Origin: Natronosalvus rutilus
GTDB lineage: Archaea > Halobacteriota > Halobacteria > Halobacteriales > Natrialbaceae
Assembly: GCF_024204665.1 (NCBI RefSeq)
Contig: NZ_CP100355.1
Location: 558,001-622,000, forward strand
Length of the DNA: 64,000 nt
Direction: 5' to 3'
This document shows positions 22,283-30,539 of this stretch, piece after piece. How positions within the stretch are numbered: the first letter of the stretch is position 1; the number at the start of each line of letters is the position of its first letter. Both the position numbers and the translations under genes were made by a program. Under the pieces are notes generated by a model. That model did no database searches, was not told the DNA's origin, and saw only the letters and a list, made by a program, of their open reading frames with translations.

Positions 22283-25200
22283 ATGCGGGCCGAGGACGAG
22301 CGCTACTTCGAGACGCTCGAATCCCAGCTCGAGGAAGCCATGGACGTCGCCGAAACCGCCAAGCAGCGAGGCGACGATCCGAAACCGGAGGTCGAGATCC
22401 CGGTCGCGAAGGACATGGCCGACCGCGTGGAGAACATCCTCGGGATCGACGGGGTCGCCGAGCGCGTGCGCGAACTCGAGGGCCAGATGTCCCGCGAGGA
22501 GGCCGCCCTCGCACTCGCTGAGGACTTCGCCGACGGTTCCGTCGGGGACTACGAGACGAAAGCCGGGAAGGTCGAGGGCGCAGTCCGGACGGCCGTCGCG
22601 CTCCTGACCGAAGGGGTCGTCGCCGCGCCCATCGAGGGCATCGACAAGGTCGAGATCCTCACCAACGACGACGGGACGGAGTTCGTCAACGTCTACTACG
22701 CAGGCCCGATCCGGTCGGCGGGCGGGACGGCACAGGCCCTCTCGGTGCTAGTCGCGGACTACACCCGCGCGCTGGTCGGCCTCGAGACCTACGAGGCTCG
22801 CCAGGAGGAGATCGAACGCTACGCCGAGGAAGTCGGCCTCTACGACAAGGAGACCGGGTTGCAGTACTCCCCGAAGGATGAGGAGACGAAGTTCATCGCT
22901 AAACACCTCCCGATCATGCTCGACGGGGAGGCCACGGGCGACGAGGAGGTCTCGGGCTTTCGGGACTTAGAGCGCGTCGACACCAACTCCGCGCGCGGCG
23001 GGATGTGTCTGGTGATGGCCGAAGGGATCGCCCTCAAAGCCCCCAAGATCCAGCGCTATACGTCCCAGCTCGACGAGATCGACTGGCCGTGGCTCCAAGA
23101 CCTGATCGACGGGACCTACTACGACGACGAGGCATCGGCGGGTGAAGGCGAGGATGGGGATGGAGGCGACGGAGACGGAGAAGGCGAGGGAGACGAGGAG
23201 GCGAACGCCAACGACTCGAGTCCCGACTCCGGGGCAGACGACCGACCACCGGGACCCCCGCGCGTCGAACCCGCCACCAAGTTCCTCCGGGACCTGATCG
23301 CCGGTCGCCCGGTCTTCTCTCACCCCTGCGCCGAGGGCGGCTTCCGCCTGCGCTACGGCCGCGCGCGCAACCACGGCTTCGCGACCGCGGGCGTCCACCC
23401 CGCCTCGATGCACATCCTGGACGACTTCCTCGCGACGGGCACCCAGATCAAGACCGAACGCCCCGGCAAGGCCGCCGGGGTGATTCCCGTCGACAGCATC
23501 GAGGGACCCACCGTCCGCTTGGCCAACGGCGACGTTCGACAGATCGACGACGTCGAGGAGGCCCTCGAGGTCCGCAACGGGATCGAGAAGATCCTGGACG
23601 CCGGCGAGTACCTGGTCAACTACGGCGAGTTCGTCGAGAACAACCACGCGCTCGCGCCCGCCGCCTACGCCGTCGAGTGGTGGGTCCAGGACCTTGAGGC
23701 CGCGGGCACGGACGTCCAGGCGCTCGAGGACGACCCCCGAATCGACCTCGAGGACCCGCCCGCCGAGCAGGTCCTCGAGTGGGCGCTCGAGTACGACGCC
23801 CCGCTGCACCCGAAATACACCTACCAGTGGCACGACCTCTCGGTCGTGGCGTTCGACGGACTGGCCGAGGCCGTCAGCGACGGAACGGTCGAGGATGGGG
23901 GCGCAGGTGGCGAGACGCTCGTCCTCGAGCACACCGACGCCGTCCGCGAGGCGCTCGAAACCATCGTCATCGAACACCGTCAGCGCCCCGACCGGATCGA
24001 GGTCGACGACTGGGATCCGTTCGTTCGCAGTCTGGGGCTGACGGCGGACCTGGAGCGCACCTGGTCGATCGAGGACCTGAGCGAGCGCGCTCGCGCGTGG
24101 GGCGTCCACGAGGACGGCGACAACGCCATCGAGGCGGTCAACGAGGTCGCGCCCGTCGCGGTCCGCGAGCGCGCGCCGACCCGCATCGGCACGCGGATGG
24201 GTCGGCCCGAGAAGTCCGAGCGCCGGGACCTCAGCCCGCCCGTCCACACCCTCTTTCCCATCGGCGAGGCCGGCGGCGCCCAGCGCAACGTCGCCGACGC
24301 CGGCAAATACGCCGAGACGATGAGCGACACGCCCGGCGTCGTCGAACTCGAGATCGGCCGCAAGCGCTGTGAGGCCTGCGGCGAGGAGACGTTCAAGAAC
24401 CGCTGTCCGGAGTGTAACGAGCGGACCGTCCCCGACTACGAGTGCCCCTCCTGTGAGTCTCGCGTCGACCCGGACGAGGCGGGCCGCGTCGAGTGCGATC
24501 GCTGTGAAATCGAGGCCACCTGCGTCGAGTACACCGAGGTCGACGTCCACGAGGTCTACCGGGACGCCCTCGAGGCCGTCGGCGAGCGCGAGAACGCCTT
24601 CGAGATCCTCAAGGGCGTGAAGGGGCTCACCTCGACGACCAAGGTGCCGGAGCCGATGGAGAAGGGCATCCTTCGGGCGAAACACGACGTCTCGACGTTC
24701 AAGGACGGCACCGTCCGCTACGACATGACCGACCTCCCCGTGACGGCCGTCCGGGCCAGCGAACTCGACGTGACGGTCGGCCAGCTCGAGGCGCTGGGGT
24801 ACGAGGAGGACGTCCACGGCGAACCGCTGACCCACGCCGATCAACTGGTCGAACTCAAGGTCCAGGACATCGTCCTCTCGGACGGCGCGGCCGAGCACAT
24901 GATGCAGACCGCCGATTTCATCGACGACCTGCTCGAGCAGTACTACGGGCTCGAGGCGTTCTACGAGATCGACGATCGTCAGGAACTCGTCGGCGAGCTA
25001 GTATTTGGTATGGCTCCGCACACCTCCGCGGCAACTGTCGGAAGAGTTATTGGTTTCACGAGCGCGGCTGTCGGGTACGCTCATCCGTTCTTTCACGCCG
25101 CGAAACGTCGCAATTGCGACGGTGACGAGGACTGTGTCATGCTCCTCATGGACGGCTTGTTGAACTTTAGTATCAGTTTCTTGCCAGACAAACGGGGCGG

Positions 25201-25867
25201 GCGCATGGACGCCCCCCTCGTCATGTCCTCAAGGATCGACCCCTCCGAGATCGACGACGAGGCTCACAACATGGACGTCGTCTCCCGCTATCCCCGCGAG
25301 TTCTACGAGGCCACCCTCGAGCAGGCCGACCCCGGCGATGTCGAGGACATCGTCGAAATCGCGGAAGACACCCTGGGAACCGACCACGAGTACACCGGCT
25401 TCGGACACACCCACGACACTACCGACATCGCCATGGGGCCGGATCTCTCGGCCTACAAAACGCTCGGGTCGATGATGGACAAGATGGACGCCCAGCTCGA
25501 GCTGGCGCGCAAACTCGAGGCCGTCGACGAGACGGACGTCGCCGAGCGGGTCATCGAGTACCACTTCCTGCCCGACCTCATCGGTAACCTGCGGGCCTTC
25601 TCGCGCCAGGAGACGCGGTGTCTCGACTGTGGCGAGAAGTTCCGACGGATGCCCCTGACCGAGGTCTGCCGGGAGTGTGGCGGCCGCGTCAACCTGACCG
25701 TCCACAAGGGGTCGGTCAACAAGTACATGCAGACGGCCATCGACGTCGCCGAGGAGTACGGCTGTCGGGACTACACCAAGCAACGGCTGGAAGTGCTCGA
25801 GAAGTCCCTCGAGAGCGTCTTCGAGAACGACAAGAACAAGCAGAGCGGCATCGCGGACTTCATGTGA
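22283..25867 (+). CDS. polC: DNA polymerase D (PolII) large subunit DP2
   Basis: 1,194 residues, the catalytic subunit of the archaeal family D replicative polymerase. The N-terminus (EDERYFETLESQLEEAMDVA) is typical; AGPIRSAGGTAQALSVL at about 150 is a conserved core motif. CEACGEETFKNRC and CPECNERTVPDYECPSC (about 695-735) form zinc ribbons, and CLDCGEKFRRM with CRECGGRV (about 1110-1135) a C-terminal zinc site. NCDGDEDCVMLLMDG at about 943-957 is the active-site loop with catalytic Asp residues. An acidic low-complexity insert lies at about 285-320. There is no intein. The codons at 25000-25200 are markedly less GC-biased than the rest, see findings. DP1 is not in this window. Confidence 0.96.
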   Translation: MRAEDERYFETLESQLEEAMDVAETAKQRGDDPKPEVEIPVAKDMADRVENILGIDGVAERVRELEGQMSREEAALALAEDFADGSVGDYETKAGKVEGAVRTAVALLTEGVVAAPIEGIDKVEILTNDDGTEFVNVYYAGPIRSAGGTAQALSVLVADYTRALVGLETYEARQEEIERYAEEVGLYDKETGLQYSPKDEETKFIAKHLPIMLDGEATGDEEVSGFRDLERVDTNSARGGMCLVMAEGIALKAPKIQRYTSQLDEIDWPWLQDLIDGTYYDDEASAGEGEDGDGGDGDGEGEGDEEANANDSSPDSGADDRPPGPPRVEPATKFLRDLIAGRPVFSHPCAEGGFRLRYGRARNHGFATAGVHPASMHILDDFLATGTQIKTERPGKAAGVIPVDSIEGPTVRLANGDVRQIDDVEEALEVRNGIEKILDAGEYLVNYGEFVENNHALAPAAYAVEWWVQDLEAAGTDVQALEDDPRIDLEDPPAEQVLEWALEYDAPLHPKYTYQWHDLSVVAFDGLAEAVSDGTVEDGGAGGETLVLEHTDAVREALETIVIEHRQRPDRIEVDDWDPFVRSLGLTADLERTWSIEDLSERARAWGVHEDGDNAIEAVNEVAPVAVRERAPTRIGTRMGRPEKSERRDLSPPVHTLFPIGEAGGAQRNVADAGKYAETMSDTPGVVELEIGRKRCEACGEETFKNRCPECNERTVPDYECPSCESRVDPDEAGRVECDRCEIEATCVEYTEVDVHEVYRDALEAVGERENAFEILKGVKGLTSTTKVPEPMEKGILRAKHDVSTFKDGTVRYDMTDLPVTAVRASELDVTVGQLEALGYEEDVHGEPLTHADQLVELKVQDIVLSDGAAEHMMQTADFIDDLLEQYYGLEAFYEIDDRQELVGELVFGMAPHTSAATVGRVIGFTSAAVGYAHPFFHAAKRRNCDGDEDCVMLLMDGLLNFSISFLPDKRGGRMDAPLVMSSRIDPSEIDDEAHNMDVVSRYPREFYEATLEQADPGDVEDIVEIAEDTLGTDHEYTGFGHTHDTTDIAMGPDLSAYKTLGSMMDKMDAQLELARKLEAVDETDVAERVIEYHFLPDLIGNLRAFSRQETRCLDCGEKFRRMPLTEVCRECGGRVNLTVHKGSVNKYMQTAIDVAEEYGCRDYTKQRLEVLEKSLESVFENDKNKQSGIADFM

Positions 25868-26151
25868 CCGTGACCGTCGAGCCAGGTCCGCTCGAGGTTC
25901 GCCTCCGGAATCGCTTCGGCGGGACGGCGGGCGAATCCCGCGTCGTCGTCCGCCAGGCCGTCGACCTCGCAGACTCCGGCCAGTACGAGGCCGACGTGGG
26001 CGCCGAATTGACCACCGAGGCGGTGCTCGAGGAACTCGCGGACGCGCCCCACGGGACCCCGGCCGATCGGTGGAACTGGTGGATCGGCTCGCTCGAGGTC
26101 GCCTACGGGGGGTACGGCCAGTTCGGGATTCAACGCTATCGCGACGGTTGA
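25864..26151 (+). CDS. Conserved haloarchaeal protein overlapping polC
   Basis: 95 residues from GTG 25864, which overlaps the polC stop codon (GTGA). MTVTVEPGPLEVRLRNRFGG, VVVRQAVDLADSGQYEADVGAELTTE and PADRWNWWIGSLEVAYGGYGQFGIQRY form a compact acidic protein ending in an aromatic-rich segment with WNWW and YGGYGQF. There is no membrane span or signal. The overlap with polC implies co-translation, but a direct role in replication is only a guess. GTG 25870 is another possible start. Confidence 0.75.
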   Translation: MTVTVEPGPLEVRLRNRFGGTAGESRVVVRQAVDLADSGQYEADVGAELTTEAVLEELADAPHGTPADRWNWWIGSLEVAYGGYGQFGIQRYRDG

Positions 26152-26368
26152 GACACCCGTCGGTCGGGAACGGTCGCTGACCCTTGCTATAGATAACATA
26201 GTGTGTATTCGACGGTCGTCGATCGAACGTGCGCCGCACCGACGGAGGCCTCGACGCGGACGGGTACTTCGAGGGTGTCAATCGACGGCGATTGGAGATC
26301 GATTCGATAAAGACGACCAGACGCCTGCGCACACAAGATACATCCGCATCTTCCCGGTATCGCCGAGC

Positions 26369-26854
26369 ATGGATGGACGACAGTCAGAACTCGACGAGAC
26401 CGACCGGGGGATCCTTCACATACTACAGACGGACGCCCGGAACAACAGAGCCAGGGAGATCGGGGAAGCCGTGGGCGTCTCCGCGAGCACCGTCCGGAAT
26501 CGAATCGAAGCACTCGAGGACGAGGGCGTGATCAGGGGATACATTCCGAAGATCGACTACGAGCGAGCGGGCTACCAGCTGTCGATTCTCTTCACCTGCA
26601 CCGCCAGTGATCCGTCCGAACCCCTCACCGAGGACTTGCTGGAGAAACACGGCGTCGTCTCCGTCCGGAAGCTACTCGCCGGGCGGGAGAACTACCACAT
26701 CAGAGTCGTCGGCACGGACACGAAGGACGTGTCGAACATCGCGAACGCCATTCGCGAGTGCGGCCTCGAGATCGTTCGATCGGACGTGCTCGACGACGAG
26801 TACGTCCAGCCGTTCGATCACTTCGGCAAGGACGTCCCCTCGGGAGAGGGGTGA
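26369..26854 (+). CDS. Lrp/AsnC-family transcriptional regulator
   Basis: 161 residues from ATG 26369, preceded by AAGATACAT about 30 bases upstream as a possible TATA element. Residues 10-60 form the winged helix (DRGILHILQTDARNNRAREI and VSASTVRNRIEALEDEGVI), and residues 65-145 the RAM/AsnC ligand domain with YQLSILFTCTASDPSEPLTE and HIRVVGTDTKDVSNIANAIR. Such proteins form octamers that sense amino acids or other small molecules and act globally or locally. The target is unknown; no metabolic gene is directly adjacent. Confidence 0.88.
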   Translation: MDGRQSELDETDRGILHILQTDARNNRAREIGEAVGVSASTVRNRIEALEDEGVIRGYIPKIDYERAGYQLSILFTCTASDPSEPLTEDLLEKHGVVSVRKLLAGRENYHIRVVGTDTKDVSNIANAIRECGLEIVRSDVLDDEYVQPFDHFGKDVPSGEG

Positions 26855-26944
26855 GAAACGGGATCGCCGGAATTTCGACCCGTTTTCTGTGGAATAAGCA
26901 GCGTTCGATGGTAAAATCCAGGCCTCCCATAACTGGTGACGGGG

Positions 26945-26950
26945 TTTATA
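26945..26950 (+). promoter_or_regulatory. TATA box of the HalOD1 gene
   Basis: TTTATA within GGGTTTATACG lies 28 bases before the ATG at 26973, the spacing for a leaderless transcript. Confidence 0.65.
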
Positions 26951-26972
26951 CGTATCCGCCGGCTGCCTAGCG

Positions 26973-27248
26973 ATGATGGAAACCGCTTCACCCACGCGAT
27001 CAGTCTCCTCCAGCTCGCCCGTCATGGCCGTCGTCGAACTCGTCGCCGACCGAGAAGGAACGGATCCGATAGAGCTACAGCCGCCGCTTTACGACGTGAT
27101 CGACCCCGAGGCGCTAAACGCGCTCTTCGCGCCGACCAGTCGCGGGCGACCGCGCGAATCCGGCCAGGTTTCGTTCGAGTACCTGGGCTACGACGTCACC
27201 GTCCGGGGGGACGGGGACGTTTCCGTGAGAAACAACACTGAACGGTAG
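26973..27248 (+). CDS. HalOD1 output-domain protein
   Basis: 91 residues. The core AVVELVADREGTDPIELQPPLYDVIDPEALNALF followed by VSFEYLGYDVTVRGDGDVSV is the HalOD1 domain, a short haloarchaeal signalling output module found alone or on response regulators. Two adjacent ATG codons (26973 and 26976) are possible starts; the TATA box supports the first. The partner is unknown. It stands alone between the Lrp-type regulator and the convergent small protein. Confidence 0.85.
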   Translation: MMETASPTRSVSSSSPVMAVVELVADREGTDPIELQPPLYDVIDPEALNALFAPTSRGRPRESGQVSFEYLGYDVTVRGDGDVSVRNNTER

Positions 27249-27403
27249 TGGCCGCGAGCGGTAGTAGCGGTCGGGCCGGGTCCATTATTCGCACTGCTTA
27301 CACGCCCACAGCGGTGAGTGAGCCGTCCGGTAGCCAGATGTCCCCTCGGCCCGGCGCTCGCTAGCTGTCCCGACTGGTCACCGCGCTCTGGACGCGAAAC
27401 CGC

Positions 27404-27799
27404 TCACGAACGGCGTGGTCCGCCTGCACTCTGGACGCGCCAGCTCCCATCGAGGCCGCAGGCCTCCCGAACTTCGTAGTCGATTTCGGTTTCCGACCCG
27501 ATTCGCGACCCTCCTTCGACGGACTCGACACGCAGGGGAACGTCGAGGGTGTTCCCACAGCAGCCGACGCCGACGAACTCCTCCCAGACGTCGCCCGGTT
27601 CGGCCTGCTCACGAGTCTTGCGAAGGAAGGCCCGAAACGCCGGTTTCTCGACTTGAAACCGGCCCCAGTCCGAGAGGTCCTCGGGATACGAGAGGACTAG
27701 CCGAGCAGCCGTCTGTGCGTCGGGTTCATCTGCGTCCACAGTCGCGTCGCTCCCCACAGATCCGTCGCGCGCTGTAACCGCATCACTCGAGTGTTCCAT
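27404..27799 (-). CDS. Conserved haloarchaeal hypothetical, C-terminus possibly frameshifted
   Basis: 131 residues: an acidic N-terminus, LSYPEDLSDWGRFQVEKPAF, REQAEPGDVWEEFVGVGCCGNTLDVPLRV and a final EIDYEVREACGLDGSWRVQ. The CCGNTLDVPLRV motif is distinctive and conserved in Halobacteria as I recall; the double Cys may bind metal. The frame stops shortly after GSWRVQ, but the next frame runs on with ADHAVRERFRVQSAVTSRDS to a stop at 27361. That tail looks like a natural end. A one-base indel near 27420-27430 would join them, so the true gene may end at 27361. Confidence 0.7.
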   Translation of the reverse strand: MEHSSDAVTARDGSVGSDATVDADEPDAQTAARLVLSYPEDLSDWGRFQVEKPAFRAFLRKTREQAEPGDVWEEFVGVGCCGNTLDVPLRVESVEGGSRIGSETEIDYEVREACGLDGSWRVQSAGGPRRS

Positions 27800-27917
27800 A
27801 CGACGGCTACGCGCTCGAGCGTGATGACGGGTTCCGTTTCGTTCACCGATCCAGTACCTGAAATATCGTGATGGAATTGAGAAGGCTTACTTTCACCGAC
27901 GGCAACACCCAGGGTAT

Positions 27918-28796
27918 ATGGGGACTTTCGCGGTACCGGAGATCGATTACACCCGGTACACCAACCGCCAGCTGGCGGCGGTTCCACTCGCCGTCCTTGC
28001 CTTCGCGTTGCTCGTTCTCCTCGGCGGCTACGTCGTCTACGGCACGCCGGTCGAACTGGGCATGGACTTCGCCGGCGGAACCGAGTTGACGATCGAGACG
28101 ACGAGTTCCGAAGCGGAGATCGAGGCCGCCTTCAGCGAGGAGCCCGAGTCGGTGCAGTCGGTCCAGGCCACCGAGAACCAGTACCTCGTCCAATTCGCGC
28201 CGACCGACGCGGACGTACAGTCGGAGGCAGAGTCGAACCTCGATCCCGTCTCCGGCAACGACCAGGTCGTCCAGCTCTCGGCAGAGACGTCGGCGAGTTT
28301 CGGGGCGGCCGCCCAGCAGACGGCGCTACTCGGCCTCGGGGCCGCGTTCGTCGGGATGAGCGTCATCGCGTTCGTCCTCTTCCGGACGTTCGTTCCCTCC
28401 ATCGCCATCGTCATCTCGGCGTTTTCCGACCTCGTGATCCCCCTCGCGTTCATGAACGTCCTCGGGATTCCGCTCTCGCTCGGGACCGTCGCCGGACTCC
28501 TGTTGATCGTCGGGTACTCCGTCGACTCGGACATCCTGCTGAACAACCACATCCTCAGGCGCAGCGGTGACTTCTACGAGAGTACCCACCGGGCGATGCG
28601 CACCGGGATCACCATGACCGTCACGTCGATGGCAGCGATGTTGGTCATGGCCGTCGCCGCGTGGGCGCTCGGCGTCGAACTCCTGCTCTCGATCGGCCTG
28701 ATCCTCACCGTCGGACTGGCGGCCGACCTGATGAACACCTACCTGCTGAACCTCAGCCTGCTTCGGTGGTACAAGTTCGAGGGGGTGGCCCGATGA
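27918..28796 (+). CDS. secF: Protein-export membrane protein SecF
   Basis: 292 residues, six membrane spans. MGTFAVPEIDYTRYTNRQLA is the cytoplasmic start; GMDFAGGTELTIETTSSEAE is the SecF/SecD signature followed by the external domain. The conserved core GLLLIVGYSVDSDILLNNHILR in the fourth span and RTGITMTVTSMAAMLVMAV are hallmark motifs. SecF pairs with SecD to assist translocation through SecYEG using ion gradients. Gene order in archaea is secF then secD, as here. The stop overlaps the ATG of secD (ATGA at 28793-28796). Confidence 0.95.
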   Translation: MGTFAVPEIDYTRYTNRQLAAVPLAVLAFALLVLLGGYVVYGTPVELGMDFAGGTELTIETTSSEAEIEAAFSEEPESVQSVQATENQYLVQFAPTDADVQSEAESNLDPVSGNDQVVQLSAETSASFGAAAQQTALLGLGAAFVGMSVIAFVLFRTFVPSIAIVISAFSDLVIPLAFMNVLGIPLSLGTVAGLLLIVGYSVDSDILLNNHILRRSGDFYESTHRAMRTGITMTVTSMAAMLVMAVAAWALGVELLLSIGLILTVGLAADLMNTYLLNLSLLRWYKFEGVAR

Positions 28797-30382
28797 GCGC
28801 CATCGGGTCGATCAAGGCGAACTGGCGCGTCCTGCTCCTGGTCGTCTTCCTCACCGTCGCGCTCGTCGCGCTCTTCCTTCCCGGTGGCGTCATGGGCGGT
28901 GAGGAGACGTACCCGACCAACGAGTCCGACTCGAGCATGCACAACCTCGAGTTCGGGCTCGGCCTCGACGGCGGGACGAAGATCAGCGCCCCAGTCGTGG
29001 GGATGCACGTCTCGGAGGTGAGCGTCGACGCCGAAGGAACCCAGCTAGATCGACGCGGCCAGGAGATCCAGGCCACAGTCTCGGAGGAACTCGACCTCGA
29101 GACCGGCGACGCCCTCGTCCGGACGGACCACCAGAACGGCGAGGTCAGCGTCGAAGTCTTCACCGGGAACGTCTCGGAAGCGGAGTTCGCCGCGGCGCTC
29201 CAGGAAGCCGGCATCGACGTCGCCGAGGAGGACGTCGAACAGGGCGTCACCCAGGCGACCCGCGACGACATCCAGACGACGATCCAGTTGCGGATCAACG
29301 AGGCCGGTCTCTCGGGCAGCCAGGTCTCCCAGGCCGAGATGGACGGCACCTACTACATCGTGACCGAGGCACCCGCGATGACCACCGAGGAGCTTCAATC
29401 CCTGCTCGAGTACCGCGGAATCGTCGAGATCGTGATGCACTACCCCGATGGCGAGGGCGGCCAGCAAAACGAGACGGCGCTCGTCCAGCAGGACTTCGGG
29501 AGCATCGGGACGGCCTCCTACAACGGTGAGGAAGGATACGACTACGTCCCCGTCACGGTCAACCCCGGCCCCGCCGAGGAGTACCAGCAGGCGATGGTCG
29601 AGAACGGGTTCACCCAGAATCCTAGCAGTTGTAACTACGGGAACCCCGAGGCCAGAGGGTCGAACTACTGTCTCTTGACCGTGGTCGACGGGGAAGTCAT
29701 CGACGCCCACAGCGTCGCCCCGACACTCGCCTCGAGCATGGAACGCGGCGAGTGGGCCAACGGCGGCCAGTTCCAGATGATCACGCCCAGCCAGCAGGAG
29801 GCCCAGACGCTCTCGATCAACCTCCGCGCCGGCGAACTGCGCGCGCCCCTCGACTTCGACCGGGCCCAGACGTACATGATCAGTCCCGCGCTGGCCGAGC
29901 AGTTCAAGAACTACTCGCTGCTGATCGGAATCCTGGCCGTGCTCACCGTCAGCGGCGTCGTCTACGTGCGCTACGGCGACCGACGCGTCGCCCTCCCGAT
30001 GATCGTCACCGCCCTCTCGGAGGTCGTCATCCTCCTCGGCGTCGCCGCCCTCCTGCGGATGCCACTCGACCTCTCACACGTCGCCGGGTTCATCGCCGTC
30101 GTCGGGACCGGGGTGGACGACCTGGTCATCATCGCCGACGAGGTGTTAGACGAAGGTGACGTCAACTCGAGGCGCGTCTTCGAGTCCCGGTTCCGGAAGG
30201 CGTTCTGGGTCATCGGCGCTGCGGCGGCAACGACGATCATCGCCATGTCGCCGCTGGCCGTGCTCAGCCTGGGTGACCTCCGCGGATTCGCCATCATCAC
30301 GATCCTGGGCGTGCTCGTCGGGGTCCTGATCACGCGACCGGCCTACGGCGATATCCTGCGCCGGTTGCTGACCGACAAGTAG
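28793..30382 (+). CDS. secD: Protein-export membrane protein SecD
   Basis: 529 residues from ATG 28793, which overlaps the secF stop. An N-terminal span (NWRVLLLVVFLTVALVALFL) leads to GLGLDGGTKISAPVVG, the signature, and a large external domain (about 60-340) with IQTTIQLRINEAGLSGSQVS and ALVQQDFGSIGTASY. Five more spans close the protein, with VAGFIAVVGTGVDDLVIIAD carrying the conserved Asp and ESRFRKAFWVIGAAAATTI. The length and arrangement are normal for archaeal SecD. Both proteins act together at the membrane. Confidence 0.95.
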   Translation: MSAIGSIKANWRVLLLVVFLTVALVALFLPGGVMGGEETYPTNESDSSMHNLEFGLGLDGGTKISAPVVGMHVSEVSVDAEGTQLDRRGQEIQATVSEELDLETGDALVRTDHQNGEVSVEVFTGNVSEAEFAAALQEAGIDVAEEDVEQGVTQATRDDIQTTIQLRINEAGLSGSQVSQAEMDGTYYIVTEAPAMTTEELQSLLEYRGIVEIVMHYPDGEGGQQNETALVQQDFGSIGTASYNGEEGYDYVPVTVNPGPAEEYQQAMVENGFTQNPSSCNYGNPEARGSNYCLLTVVDGEVIDAHSVAPTLASSMERGEWANGGQFQMITPSQQEAQTLSINLRAGELRAPLDFDRAQTYMISPALAEQFKNYSLLIGILAVLTVSGVVYVRYGDRRVALPMIVTALSEVVILLGVAALLRMPLDLSHVAGFIAVVGTGVDDLVIIADEVLDEGDVNSRRVFESRFRKAFWVIGAAAATTIIAMSPLAVLSLGDLRGFAIITILGVLVGVLITRPAYGDILRRLLTDK

Positions 30383-30539
30383 CTCGTCGGTTTCGCGTTT
30401 CGCCCGCTAATCGTCTCGAGTCCTGAATCGATATCGAACGTCCTGGTTGGCTCTGGTAGAGAAGACTAATTTTGGCTGGTTCCGCGCTGCATACGCGAAG
30501 AGAGGTGACGCCGTTTACGGTGAGGAGGATGTCACTCGC

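Noticed and set aside
25100-25140. An intein in DNA polymerase D
   Set aside because: The protein reads straight through NCDGDEDC with no insert; only the codon pattern is odd.
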